Positions 1-7,058 of a DNA stretch of 57,348 bases are shown piece by piece; position 1 is the first letter of the stretch; each line of letters opens with the position of its first letter. Both the position numbers and the translations under genes were made by a program. Location: contig JANYDS010000014.1 of the NCBI GenBank assembly GCA_025363475.1, positions 1 through 57,348 on the forward strand, given 5' to 3'. The DNA is from Terriglobia bacterium (GTDB taxonomy: Bacteria; Acidobacteriota; Terriglobia; Bryobacterales; Bryobacteraceae). Under the pieces are notes generated by a model that saw only the letters and a list, made by a program, of their open reading frames with translations, had not been told where the DNA came from and searched no databases.

Positions 1-53
1 GATAGGGCAACGCAGGGATGCGACCCGAGCGCCGATTCAAGTCCGGAATGGAT

Positions 54-71
54 GGCGGTCTCACGACCGCC
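54..71. repeat. Perfect GC-rich hairpin (7-bp stem, 4-nt loop)
   Basis: GGCGGTC, loop TCAC, GACCGCC form a perfect inverted repeat 36 bp beyond the stop codon of the leftward gene ending at 107. There is no U-tract after it on the minus strand, so it is not a classical intrinsic terminator. It could be a weak terminator, an mRNA 3' stabiliser or one copy of a dispersed REP-like element. Nothing else is recognisable in bases 1-106. Confidence 0.4.
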
Positions 72-106
72 TCCTGTTAACCCGCCGCCACACCATCTAA
101 GGACGG

Positions 107-595
107 TCATTTTTTTGTCCAACCGATGGGGTCCACTTCACCGGGACCCGAGCCCCCGTTATTCGATGTGAACGCTCCGAAACTGCTGGCGGCCACCTGA
201 AAGTTTGCCGGGGCGCTGGTCTGGCCGTTGAAGGTTACGGTGAGGGAAGCAGCTCCAGGCGCAATAGTGGAAGGCAGAAGCGCCCCCAACTGGCCCGCCG
301 AGGTATAGAAGAGTACTGCGTTCGCTGACGTTGACCCGGAGGTGATCTTCACGGTAGTCCCGCCCAGGGTGGCGGGTAACGGAAAGGTGCCGGCCGCCTG
401 CTGTAGTGTGGCCGGACCCAGAATAGTGCCAAACACTACAAAGATGAAACCCTGTGCAATGGCCGAACCCGGCAGCGCAGAGGGCGTGTAACTTGCGTTG
501 TTTACGATGCCGCCTGCCAAAACTGCAGGTTGTTGCGCCAGCGCGAGATCTGCAAAGACGCCCGCCATAGCGAGGGCCACAAAATGTCGTTTCAT
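107..595 (-). CDS. Small secreted protein with a partial Solibacter-type (TIGR03437-like) domain
   Basis: This is a 162-residue protein of unknown function, starting at the ATG at 595. Residues 1-20 form a signal peptide (KRH, hydrophobic core, LALAQ cleavage region). The rest matches the pattern I associate with the TIGR03437 'Solibacter' domain: GGIVNNASYTP, a VVFGT/LGPA segment, LPATLGGTTVKI and a GALLPSTIAPGAASLTVT segment. That domain is normally longer (about 220 residues). Here it stops soon after an SGPG motif, beside an A7 run at the stop codon, so a natural short form or a 3' truncation are both possible. The gene lies 32 bp downstream of galE and is probably co-transcribed with it. 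A GGAGGA sequence sits about 14 nt upstream of the start. Confidence 0.6.
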   Translation of the reverse strand: MKRHFVALAMAGVFADLALAQQPAVLAGGIVNNASYTPSALPGSAIAQGFIFVVFGTILGPATLQQAAGTFPLPATLGGTTVKITSGSTSANAVLFYTSAGQLGALLPSTIAPGAASLTVTFNGQTSAPANFQVAASSFGAFTSNNGGSGPGEVDPIGWTKK

Positions 596-627
596 CGTAC
601 AACAATAATTCCTCCGGAAAATACTGT

Positions 628-1626
628 TTACCGGTTCATCCAGCGCCAGGCTGTTTCTACAATTTGCTCTACCGAAGAGTGCTGCGGGGTCCAGTTCAGT
701 TCGTGGCGCAGGCGTGCGGAATCTGCAACCAGCACTGGAGGGTCACCTTCGCGGCGGGGGCCGGTTTCAAACGGCACGTTCCGGCCCGTCACGGCCTCAA
801 CAGCCGTGAGGACCTGCTTCACCGAGAGACCTGCCCCGGTACCTACGTTGTACTTCTTTGAAGTTCCGCCCTCGAACAATGATTCCAGCGCCGCGATATG
901 GGCACGGGCGAGGTCTGTGACGTGAATGTAGTCGCGTACGCAGGTACCATCCGCTGTTGGATAATCGGTGCCGAAAATGGTTACCGGCTGCCCGGTTTTG
1001 ACGGCACGAAGCAACAACGGAATGAGGTGAGTCTCAGGGTTATGGTCCTCTCCGGCACGGGCTTTAGGGTCGGCACCGGCGGCGTTGAAGTAGCGCAGGC
1101 AGACGCTCTTCATGCCGTGGATCTGATCGAACCAGTCGAGCATTTTTTCAACCATGACCTTGGATTCGCCATAGGGATTCACCGGCACGGAAGGTTCGGA
1201 TTCCGCAATGGGCATCCGGACAGGCATTCCGTACACAGCGGCTGTTGACGAAAATACGATCTTGCCGACTTCCGCCCTGCGCATGGCGGTTAGCAGCGAA
1301 AGCGACCCGGCCACATTGTTCTGAAAATAAATTTCAGGCACACGCATGGATTCGCCCACCGCACTATACGCTGCGAAATGTATGACGGCATCGCACGGTT
1401 TTTCACGCATGACGGCGATGAGGCCCTCTGTGTCGGCCAGGTCCAGCACTCGCAGCCGAGCCGGTTCCACGGCTTCGCGGTGACCACGGGAAAGGTTATC
1501 CACCACAACCACGTCGTACCCGGCAGCCAGAAGTTCCAGCGTCGTCACCGAACCGATGTAACCGGCCCCGCCGGTGACCAGAATGCGGCGCTGCTGCGGA
1601 AATGGTGGTGCAGGAACGAGGGCCAT
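628..1626 (-). CDS. galE: UDP-glucose 4-epimerase
   Basis: GalE is an NAD-dependent short-chain dehydrogenase that interconverts UDP-glucose and UDP-galactose, supplying galactosyl donors for surface polysaccharide. The product is 332 residues, the usual family length. Visible features are the Rossmann motif TGGAGYIG (residues 18-25), the SST segment around residue 127, and the catalytic pair Tyr152/Lys156 in PYGESK. The ATG at 1626 gives a short extension before the Rossmann strand and overlaps the end of the upstream membrane glycosyltransferase gene by 82 bp. No other ATG or GTG lies close to the Rossmann strand, so this start is kept. It appears to form an operon with the genes on either side on this strand. 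Confidence 0.93.
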   Translation of the reverse strand: MALVPAPPFPQQRRILVTGGAGYIGSVTTLELLAAGYDVVVVDNLSRGHREAVEPARLRVLDLADTEGLIAVMREKPCDAVIHFAAYSAVGESMRVPEIYFQNNVAGSLSLLTAMRRAEVGKIVFSSTAAVYGMPVRMPIAESEPSVPVNPYGESKVMVEKMLDWFDQIHGMKSVCLRYFNAAGADPKARAGEDHNPETHLIPLLLRAVKTGQPVTIFGTDYPTADGTCVRDYIHVTDLARAHIAALESLFEGGTSKKYNVGTGAGLSVKQVLTAVEAVTGRNVPFETGPRREGDPPVLVADSARLRHELNWTPQHSSVEQIVETAWRWMNR

Positions 1627-3074
1627 TTTTCGATTGTATTCGGGCCGCGCAGATAAATCACGGAGCCTTTGGTGCGGGCCACTTCATGATAGCCGGCGAG
1701 CCAGGGGCCCAATTCAGCGTAGTGATCCGGGGACAGTGCCGGGTTGTAAAGGCTGAGGCTGTCGATGAGCACGTCGGGCCGCGATTGCGAAAACAGCATG
1801 CGCGCTTCCCCTGTACCCGCTGTCAGCACGACGCGAGATTGCGTCAGATGGCGGTCCGCCGGGACTCCGGTAAGAGCCTGGCTGTCGAGGTATTTGGAGG
1901 CGGGCCGGAACCCGGTATAAACATATAACTCCGGGCGATAGCCCCAGACTGCGAGGGTGGAACCTGGTTTTGAATTCGCGGTGGCGAGGCGTGCGGCTGC
2001 GCGGCTGTCCTGATCGAGCGCAAGGTCGCTCCAGGTGGATTGTCGGCCGTGAACATAATCGTTGCCCAGCATCACATAACGCGGGCCGAAGCGAATCAGC
2101 GGCACGGCCAGGGCGACGGCTACAACGGCAAGCCAGACGCGCGTCCTGAGCATAGTGATGCCGCGGGCCGCGACAACTGTGAGCACCGGCAACAGCAGCA
2201 GAAAGTAGCGCGGAAAGAAACGCCACCCGAGGACCACACCGGCGTAGCTGATCACGGCCCATGCGACGAATCTCCAGTTTTCGCGTCGGGCAAAGACCAC
2301 AGACGCACCCAGAATCAGAGCGGCGTGAAAGCCAAACCAGTTTCCGCTGCGGAGGATTCCATTCCATACCGGGTCACTCACGACGGGGCTGGCTGCATAG
2401 AGTGCCGGCCAGCGCCAGACCTGGTCAAAGTACGCGGTGAGAGCACCGGTGTAAGTAAGCCAGCCGAAGGCGAACAGATTCGGAAGCGCAAAGCCGGCTG
2501 CGAGAAGCGGCAACCCTGGCCAGGCGAACAACGCACAAGCCGCAAGTACAAAGAGCGCTTTCGCGTTAAACAGAAAGCCAATTCCGGCTGCTACCCCGCT
2601 CCAGAAAGGCTGTTTGCGGCAGGCGAGCAAAACGGCCGCAAGATGGGGAGCCAGCAGCAACATATCGGCCGCCAAAGGCACCACACCGGAATGCGTATCA
2701 AAGGTCAGAAAGAATGCAAGCAGAGCTGCTGCGCAATAGCCTTCGCGCGGGGTCCAGATGCGCGTTCCGAGGGCGAAGGCGAGCCCGCAGGCGAGCAGGG
2801 CGTAGAGCGCACCGGCAAGGCGCAGCACGGGTCCTGCCTGCGCGCCCCACAGCAAATTGACAGCTGCGACGAGCGGGGGTTTATCGAACCAGATATCGCG
2901 GTAGAGAACACTGCCGTGCGCCATTTGAAGGGCGGGGGCCAGCGGATAGTCGCCTTCCCAGAGGACACCGGAATGAGACAGGTGCGCCGCCAGCAGCAGC
3001 AGAAAGATTCCGGCAAAAAAGAGAGAGCGGCGCAGATTCCCTAGTATATTGGAACAAAGGGGCAGGCGAAACAA
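1545..3074 (-). CDS. Polytopic membrane glycosyltransferase, GT39/ArnT-like (PMT superfamily)
   Basis: This 509-residue integral membrane protein probably transfers sugar from a polyprenyl-phosphate donor at the periplasmic face. It opens with a transmembrane helix and an acidic loop (WEGDYPLAP), followed by the YRDIWFDKPPL segment typical of GT39-like enzymes. A long series of hydrophobic helices and a soluble C-terminal part of about 150 residues come next. The only available start in a sensible place is TTG at 3074, just 22 bp from the divergent exonuclease start, so the true N-terminus is uncertain. The C-terminal 25 or so residues overlap galE and look unselected. Acceptor and donor cannot be told from sequence. 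It neighbours galE and faces the polysaccharide operon at 4.4-9.4 kb. Confidence 0.75.
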   Translation of the reverse strand: MFRLPLCSNILGNLRRSLFFAGIFLLLLAAHLSHSGVLWEGDYPLAPALQMAHGSVLYRDIWFDKPPLVAAVNLLWGAQAGPVLRLAGALYALLACGLAFALGTRIWTPREGYCAAALLAFFLTFDTHSGVVPLAADMLLLAPHLAAVLLACRKQPFWSGVAAGIGFLFNAKALFVLAACALFAWPGLPLLAAGFALPNLFAFGWLTYTGALTAYFDQVWRWPALYAASPVVSDPVWNGILRSGNWFGFHAALILGASVVFARRENWRFVAWAVISYAGVVLGWRFFPRYFLLLLPVLTVVAARGITMLRTRVWLAVVAVALAVPLIRFGPRYVMLGNDYVHGRQSTWSDLALDQDSRAAARLATANSKPGSTLAVWGYRPELYVYTGFRPASKYLDSQALTGVPADRHLTQSRVVLTAGTGEARMLFSQSRPDVLIDSLSLYNPALSPDHYAELGPWLAGYHEVARTKGSVIYLRGPNTIEKWPSFLHHHFRSSAAFWSPAGPVTSVR

Positions 3075-3096
3075 CGGCGAACACGCTCACGGGCTT

Positions 3097-4365
3097 ATGG
3101 ACATCAGAGAACAACTCGCTCATTTGCGCCAAACCGTTGCAGGCATTGACCGCAAGTATGCAAATCTGCCCGTGAAACGACCGGAAGCAGGGGAAACGGA
3201 AGCTGGCCCTTCCGGCTTCGTGGAGGAGTTGCTTTCAGGCGAAGTGGTGGAAACGCCTTTGGGGAAGCACTTCGAAACTGAAAAGCTATACGCGAACCAC
3301 CAGACTCACGGCAGTTACGAAATTTCCTGTCTGACGGAACTGCCGGCTGATTTGTTGCATTCGCTTTCCGGCGGAGAAATTCCGGTGGCGCGTCCGGAAG
3401 CTATGGCTTTTCTGGATACTGAGACCACGGGGCTGGCGGGCGGCTCAGGAACCTATGCGTTTCTGATTGGGGTGGGCAGTATCGAGGCAGAGGGGTTTCG
3501 CGTGCGGCAGTTTTTTATGCGCGATTACAGCGAAGAGCCTTCTGTGCTGCATTCACTTTCCGCGTACCTTGCCCGGTTTGAGGTGCTGGTTACCTACAAC
3601 GGCCGCAGCTATGACCAGCCGCTGCTCGAGACGCGCTACACGATGTGCCGGGCTCGCCATCCATTCAGCCGCATGGAGCATCTGGATTTGCTCTATGGTG
3701 CGCGGCGGCTCTACAAACTGCGCCTTGAAAATTGCCGGCTGGTGAATCTGGAAACGCAAATTCTGGGCTTTGAAAGGCAGGGCGATATTCCGGGTGAGAT
3801 GATCCCTTACGTCTACTTCGAATACCTGCGGACACGGCGGGCGGTTCGGCTGATGCCGGTGTTTCATCACAATGTGCTCGATATTTTGACACTGGCTTGC
3901 TTGACGGGGATTATTCCGGAAGCTTTCCGTGACCCTGAAAACGTACGTGTTCGGCACGGCTCAGACCTGCTGGGACTCGCACGCTGGCTGCAGATGGCGG
4001 ACCGTTTGGAAGAAGCGCACCGGGCACTGCGGCGCGCAGTCGAGATGGGCTTGCCAGACGCGTTGCTTTTCCGGGCTCTGTTCGAAACCGGAATGCTGGA
4101 AAAGAAGCTGTGTCGTGAACATGCGGCTGTTGCAACTTTTACGGATTTGACGCTTTCGCCTAACCCGTGGCGGGTCAGGGCTTATGAGGAACTGGCCAAG
4201 CATTACGAGCATAAGGAAAAGAATCTGACGATGGCCCTGGAATGCACGAGGGCAGCGCGCGGCCTTGAAGATTCTCCGGCTCTCGAAGCGCGCCAGAGAA
4301 GGCTTGAGGCAAAGGGCAGTCGTTCAGGACGTCAGCCCCGGCTGCGGCTGGCCGCGATAAGCTAA
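3097..4365 (+). CDS. RNase H-like (YprB-type) DEDD exonuclease with C-terminal helical repeats
   Basis: The 422-residue protein (ATG at 3097, opening MDIREQLAHL) carries an RNase H-like exonuclease fold of the YprB/RNase_H_2 family. The first acidic motif is FLDTETTGLAGG near residue 105. A second Asp lies in TYNGRSYDQP near residue 170, and a third motif is HHNVLDILTL near residue 265. These are the metal ligands of DEDD 3'-5' nucleases. The C-terminal 140 residues look like TPR/helical repeats (WLQMADRLEEAHRALRRAVE). A longer TTG-initiated reading at 3049 would overlap the divergent gene and is less likely. Its biological substrate is unknown. It lies 10 bp upstream of the ABC ATPase gene and may share its transcript. 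Confidence 0.78.
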   Translation: MDIREQLAHLRQTVAGIDRKYANLPVKRPEAGETEAGPSGFVEELLSGEVVETPLGKHFETEKLYANHQTHGSYEISCLTELPADLLHSLSGGEIPVARPEAMAFLDTETTGLAGGSGTYAFLIGVGSIEAEGFRVRQFFMRDYSEEPSVLHSLSAYLARFEVLVTYNGRSYDQPLLETRYTMCRARHPFSRMEHLDLLYGARRLYKLRLENCRLVNLETQILGFERQGDIPGEMIPYVYFEYLRTRRAVRLMPVFHHNVLDILTLACLTGIIPEAFRDPENVRVRHGSDLLGLARWLQMADRLEEAHRALRRAVEMGLPDALLFRALFETGMLEKKLCREHAAVATFTDLTLSPNPWRVRAYEELAKHYEHKEKNLTMALECTRAARGLEDSPALEARQRRLEAKGSRSGRQPRLRLAAIS

Positions 4366-4375
4366 TAGAGCTTCC

Positions 4376-5689
4376 GTGAACGCTGTCGAATTTGAGCACG
4401 TCTCAAAAACCTACGCTATCTACGAAAAACCGAGCGACCGCCTGGTGGAACTGGTCTCACTGAGCCGGAGGCCGCTGCACCGTGAATTTCATGCGCTGTC
4501 GGATGTGACTTTTTCGGTTGGGCGGGGTGAGGTTTTCTGTATTGTCGGAGAGAACGGCTCGGGCAAGAGCACAGCGCTTCAGATCATGGCGGGAATTCTG
4601 CAACCTGCTTCCGGCAGCGTGCGCGTGGCCGGACGCGTGGCGGCGTTGCTGGAGCTGGGTGCGGGTTTCAACCTGGAATTCAGTGGCCGGGACAATGTAT
4701 TGCTCAACGCATCCATCATGGGGCTTTCGCGGCGGGAAACGGACCTGCGGTTCCCGGACATTGAAAATTTCGCGGAGATTGGGACGTTTATTGACCAGCC
4801 CGTCAAGACTTATTCGAGCGGTATGGCTGTGCGCCTCGCTTTTGCGGTTGCAATCAATCTGGACCCGGAAATACTGATCGTTGACGAAGCTCTGGCAGTG
4901 GGCGATTCCTACTTTCGACACCGCTGTATGCGCAAGGTTCAGGAGTTAAGGGCGAGGGGTGTGACCATTGTTTTTGTTTCGCACTCGGCAGCGGACATTC
5001 AAGCCATTGGAGACAGGGTGCTCTGGCTGGAACATGGCCGTACGATGGCTCTGGGTGATGCCGGCGAAGTACTGCCGCAGTACCTCAAGGCGATGGCGCA
5101 GAAAGAGGGGAGGTATGTACCGCAGGCTCAGCCCGCTACAACTTCACTGGCTGGAGCTCAGACGCCTGCCCCTGCGGCACGAGTTGCCGTTGAACCGGTC
5201 ATCATATTGCCGCATATTGACCACCGATCCGGCGACGGACGTGCGGTGATTTTGGGAATTGCCATCCTCAATGAATACGAAGAACCGATTCATCTGATGA
5301 TGCCGCACACGCGGATTATTGTGAGGATCAGCGTCCAGGCACGCGACGGGATTCCGCAGCCGGTGATTGGCTTCGTTTTGCGCAATCATCTGGGCCTCGA
5401 TTTTTCAGAAACAACCACGGCGGGTGAACGGCAGGACGTGCAGCCGCTGCTCGCGGGCGAGACCTGTACGCTGGATTTCCATATCGACTTGCCCGAACTT
5501 TATCCGGGTGCCTTTTCCTTTTCCCCTTCCATTGCGGACGGGACAGCACCGGAAAGTGTTGTCTGCGACCGGGTGGACAACGCAATTACCGTTCAAATGG
5601 GGCGCGGCGAGGGCCCTGTCTATGGCTTCGTTCAGTTTCCATGCAGGATTGAGATTACTGGAGCGACAGGGGAGACAAAGCATGCTTGA
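4376..5689 (+). CDS. Polysaccharide ABC exporter ATPase with Wzt-type C-terminal domain
   Basis: This is the 437-residue ATP-binding subunit of an O-antigen/teichoic-acid type ABC exporter. Walker A is GENGSGKST (residues 58-66), the signature is YSSGM near residue 144, and Walker B is ILIVDEALAVGD around 163-174, with the VSHS switch His after it. Residues 1-245 are the TagH/Wzt ATPase. Residues about 280-430 form a beta-rich extra domain like Wzt_C, which in E. coli O9a binds the modified non-reducing end of the finished chain. The start is GTG at 4376. The end overlaps the methyltransferase gene by 8 bp. The partner permease (Wzm-like) is not in this window. ATPase identity is certain; the carbohydrate-binding role of the tail is inferred from the family. 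Confidence 0.88.
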   Translation: MNAVEFEHVSKTYAIYEKPSDRLVELVSLSRRPLHREFHALSDVTFSVGRGEVFCIVGENGSGKSTALQIMAGILQPASGSVRVAGRVAALLELGAGFNLEFSGRDNVLLNASIMGLSRRETDLRFPDIENFAEIGTFIDQPVKTYSSGMAVRLAFAVAINLDPEILIVDEALAVGDSYFRHRCMRKVQELRARGVTIVFVSHSAADIQAIGDRVLWLEHGRTMALGDAGEVLPQYLKAMAQKEGRYVPQAQPATTSLAGAQTPAPAARVAVEPVIILPHIDHRSGDGRAVILGIAILNEYEEPIHLMMPHTRIIVRISVQARDGIPQPVIGFVLRNHLGLDFSETTTAGERQDVQPLLAGETCTLDFHIDLPELYPGAFSFSPSIADGTAPESVVCDRVDNAITVQMGRGEGPVYGFVQFPCRIEITGATGETKHA

Positions 5690-7058
5690 ATTCACCGGAG
5701 AACGCGTTGTTCCCGGCTTGTCTGACCCCAACCTTTTAAACGAGCACAAAGCGCGCTACCGGCTGGCAGCGCATGTGCTGCGGAGCCTGCTCCCTGCAGG
5801 AGCGGCGGTACTTGATGCCGGGTGCGGCGCAGGTTATGGCTCAGCTGAGTTTCCGGATGCGGGGTCAGTGACGGCGATGGACATCTCGGCCGAGGCTGTG
5901 ATGCACGCGCGGGCGAATTTTGGAACTCCGCGGATTCATTTCCTGCAAGCAGGCTGCGGGAGTCTGCCATTCGCGGATTGTTCGTTTGACCTGATCGCGG
6001 CATTTGAAGTGATCGAACATCTGGAACGATGGCCGGAGTTTCTGGGTGAAACCAGGCGTGTGCTGAAACCGGGTGGAATGCTGCTGGTTTCGACGCCGAA
6101 CAAGGCCGTGTATGCGGAGGCTCGGGCGGGGGCGGGACCCAACCCGTTCCATGTGCGCGAGTTTGAATTTGACGAATACCGTGAAGTTCTTGAAGCTGTA
6201 TTTCCGCATGTGAAGATCTGGAGCCAGAACCATACGGAAGCCATCGGGTTTCTGCCTGCGGGCGCTGCCGCCGGGGCGCTGGATGCGCCGGGAGATAACG
6301 CTCCTGCAACGGCAATGTTCTTCCTGGCCGCATGCAGCAAGGCTGCGCTGCCTGATCTGGAGGCATTCGCCTATCTGCCCGCTTCAGGCAACCTGCTGCG
6401 GGAACGCGAGCGCCATATCGAACTCCTTTTGGAAGAACTCGAAAGCAAGACAGGCTGGCTGAACGAACTGGAAAAGACGCATACGAGCCTTGTGGAAACA
6501 CATAAGGGAGTGATTTCGGAACTTCAGCAGCACAACCGGTGGGCGGATGAACTCAATCTGGAACTGAAGCAGGCGCGCGAACGCATTACGGAATTGCAAC
6601 AGGAAAATACGAGTATCCACGGGCAATATCGCCACCACACAGCCATTCTGGAGCAGGAAGCAGCAGCCCGGTCGGCGTGGATCCAGAATCTGGACACCCA
6701 GATGGCGGTGGCGCGCGATGAAATTGAACGCGTGAATGAGGAACTCAGGCGTGTGGGGGCCATCTATAGGGAACGCGAGGCGTGGGGGCAGGAGCAATCG
6801 GCAGAGCTGGTGCGCACGCGCGAGAAGCTGGAAAAGACAAACGCGGAATTCGCTGAACTCAAAGCAAGCGAAGCTGAGTTGAACCAGACGAATTCCGAGC
6901 TCCGTGCCAGACTGGACCAGGTACAAGCCGAATTAAATGCCCGTCTGGACAGCGCACAAGCAGAACTGGCCGCCGCCGCGCAATCGAAATGGGTTCGCCT
7001 GGGAAACAGTGTTGGTCTGGGTCCGAAAATCGGCGCCCGCGAATCGGCAAAAGGGTAG
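5682..7058 (+). CDS. SAM-dependent methyltransferase with long C-terminal coiled coil
   Basis: The 458-residue protein starts at the ATG at 5682 behind a good Shine-Dalgarno (AGGGGAG). Residues about 20-190 are a class I methyltransferase: SAM motif I is VLDAGCGAGYG near residue 43, an acidic AMDIS follows, then FEVIEHLERW and LKPGGMLLVSTPN. From about residue 237 to 440 the chain is highly charged heptad-like helix (LLRERERHIELLLEELE onwards), predicted coiled coil. It ends in a short basic tail. The start overlaps the ATPase stop and its own stop abuts the next ATG directly, so the three genes are translationally coupled. A methyltransferase plus coiled coil beside a Wzt with a binding domain recalls WbdD-type chain terminators, but no kinase domain is present. 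Target unknown. Confidence 0.82.
   Translation: MLEFTGERVVPGLSDPNLLNEHKARYRLAAHVLRSLLPAGAAVLDAGCGAGYGSAEFPDAGSVTAMDISAEAVMHARANFGTPRIHFLQAGCGSLPFADCSFDLIAAFEVIEHLERWPEFLGETRRVLKPGGMLLVSTPNKAVYAEARAGAGPNPFHVREFEFDEYREVLEAVFPHVKIWSQNHTEAIGFLPAGAAAGALDAPGDNAPATAMFFLAACSKAALPDLEAFAYLPASGNLLRERERHIELLLEELESKTGWLNELEKTHTSLVETHKGVISELQQHNRWADELNLELKQARERITELQQENTSIHGQYRHHTAILEQEAAARSAWIQNLDTQMAVARDEIERVNEELRRVGAIYREREAWGQEQSAELVRTREKLEKTNAEFAELKASEAELNQTNSELRARLDQVQAELNARLDSAQAELAAAAQSKWVRLGNSVGLGPKIGARESAKG

Noticed and set aside
1-110. Minus-strand frame starting at the ATG at 110, overlapping the stop of the first gene as ATGA and running off the window
   Set aside because: No ribosome site, contains the GC hairpin, and the peptide looks like translated repeat rather than a protein.
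2040-3044. Long plus-strand frame of 334 codons
   Set aside because: It is antisense to the membrane glycosyltransferase, with low-complexity Gln/Arg/Gly-rich content and no domain; high-GC shadow.
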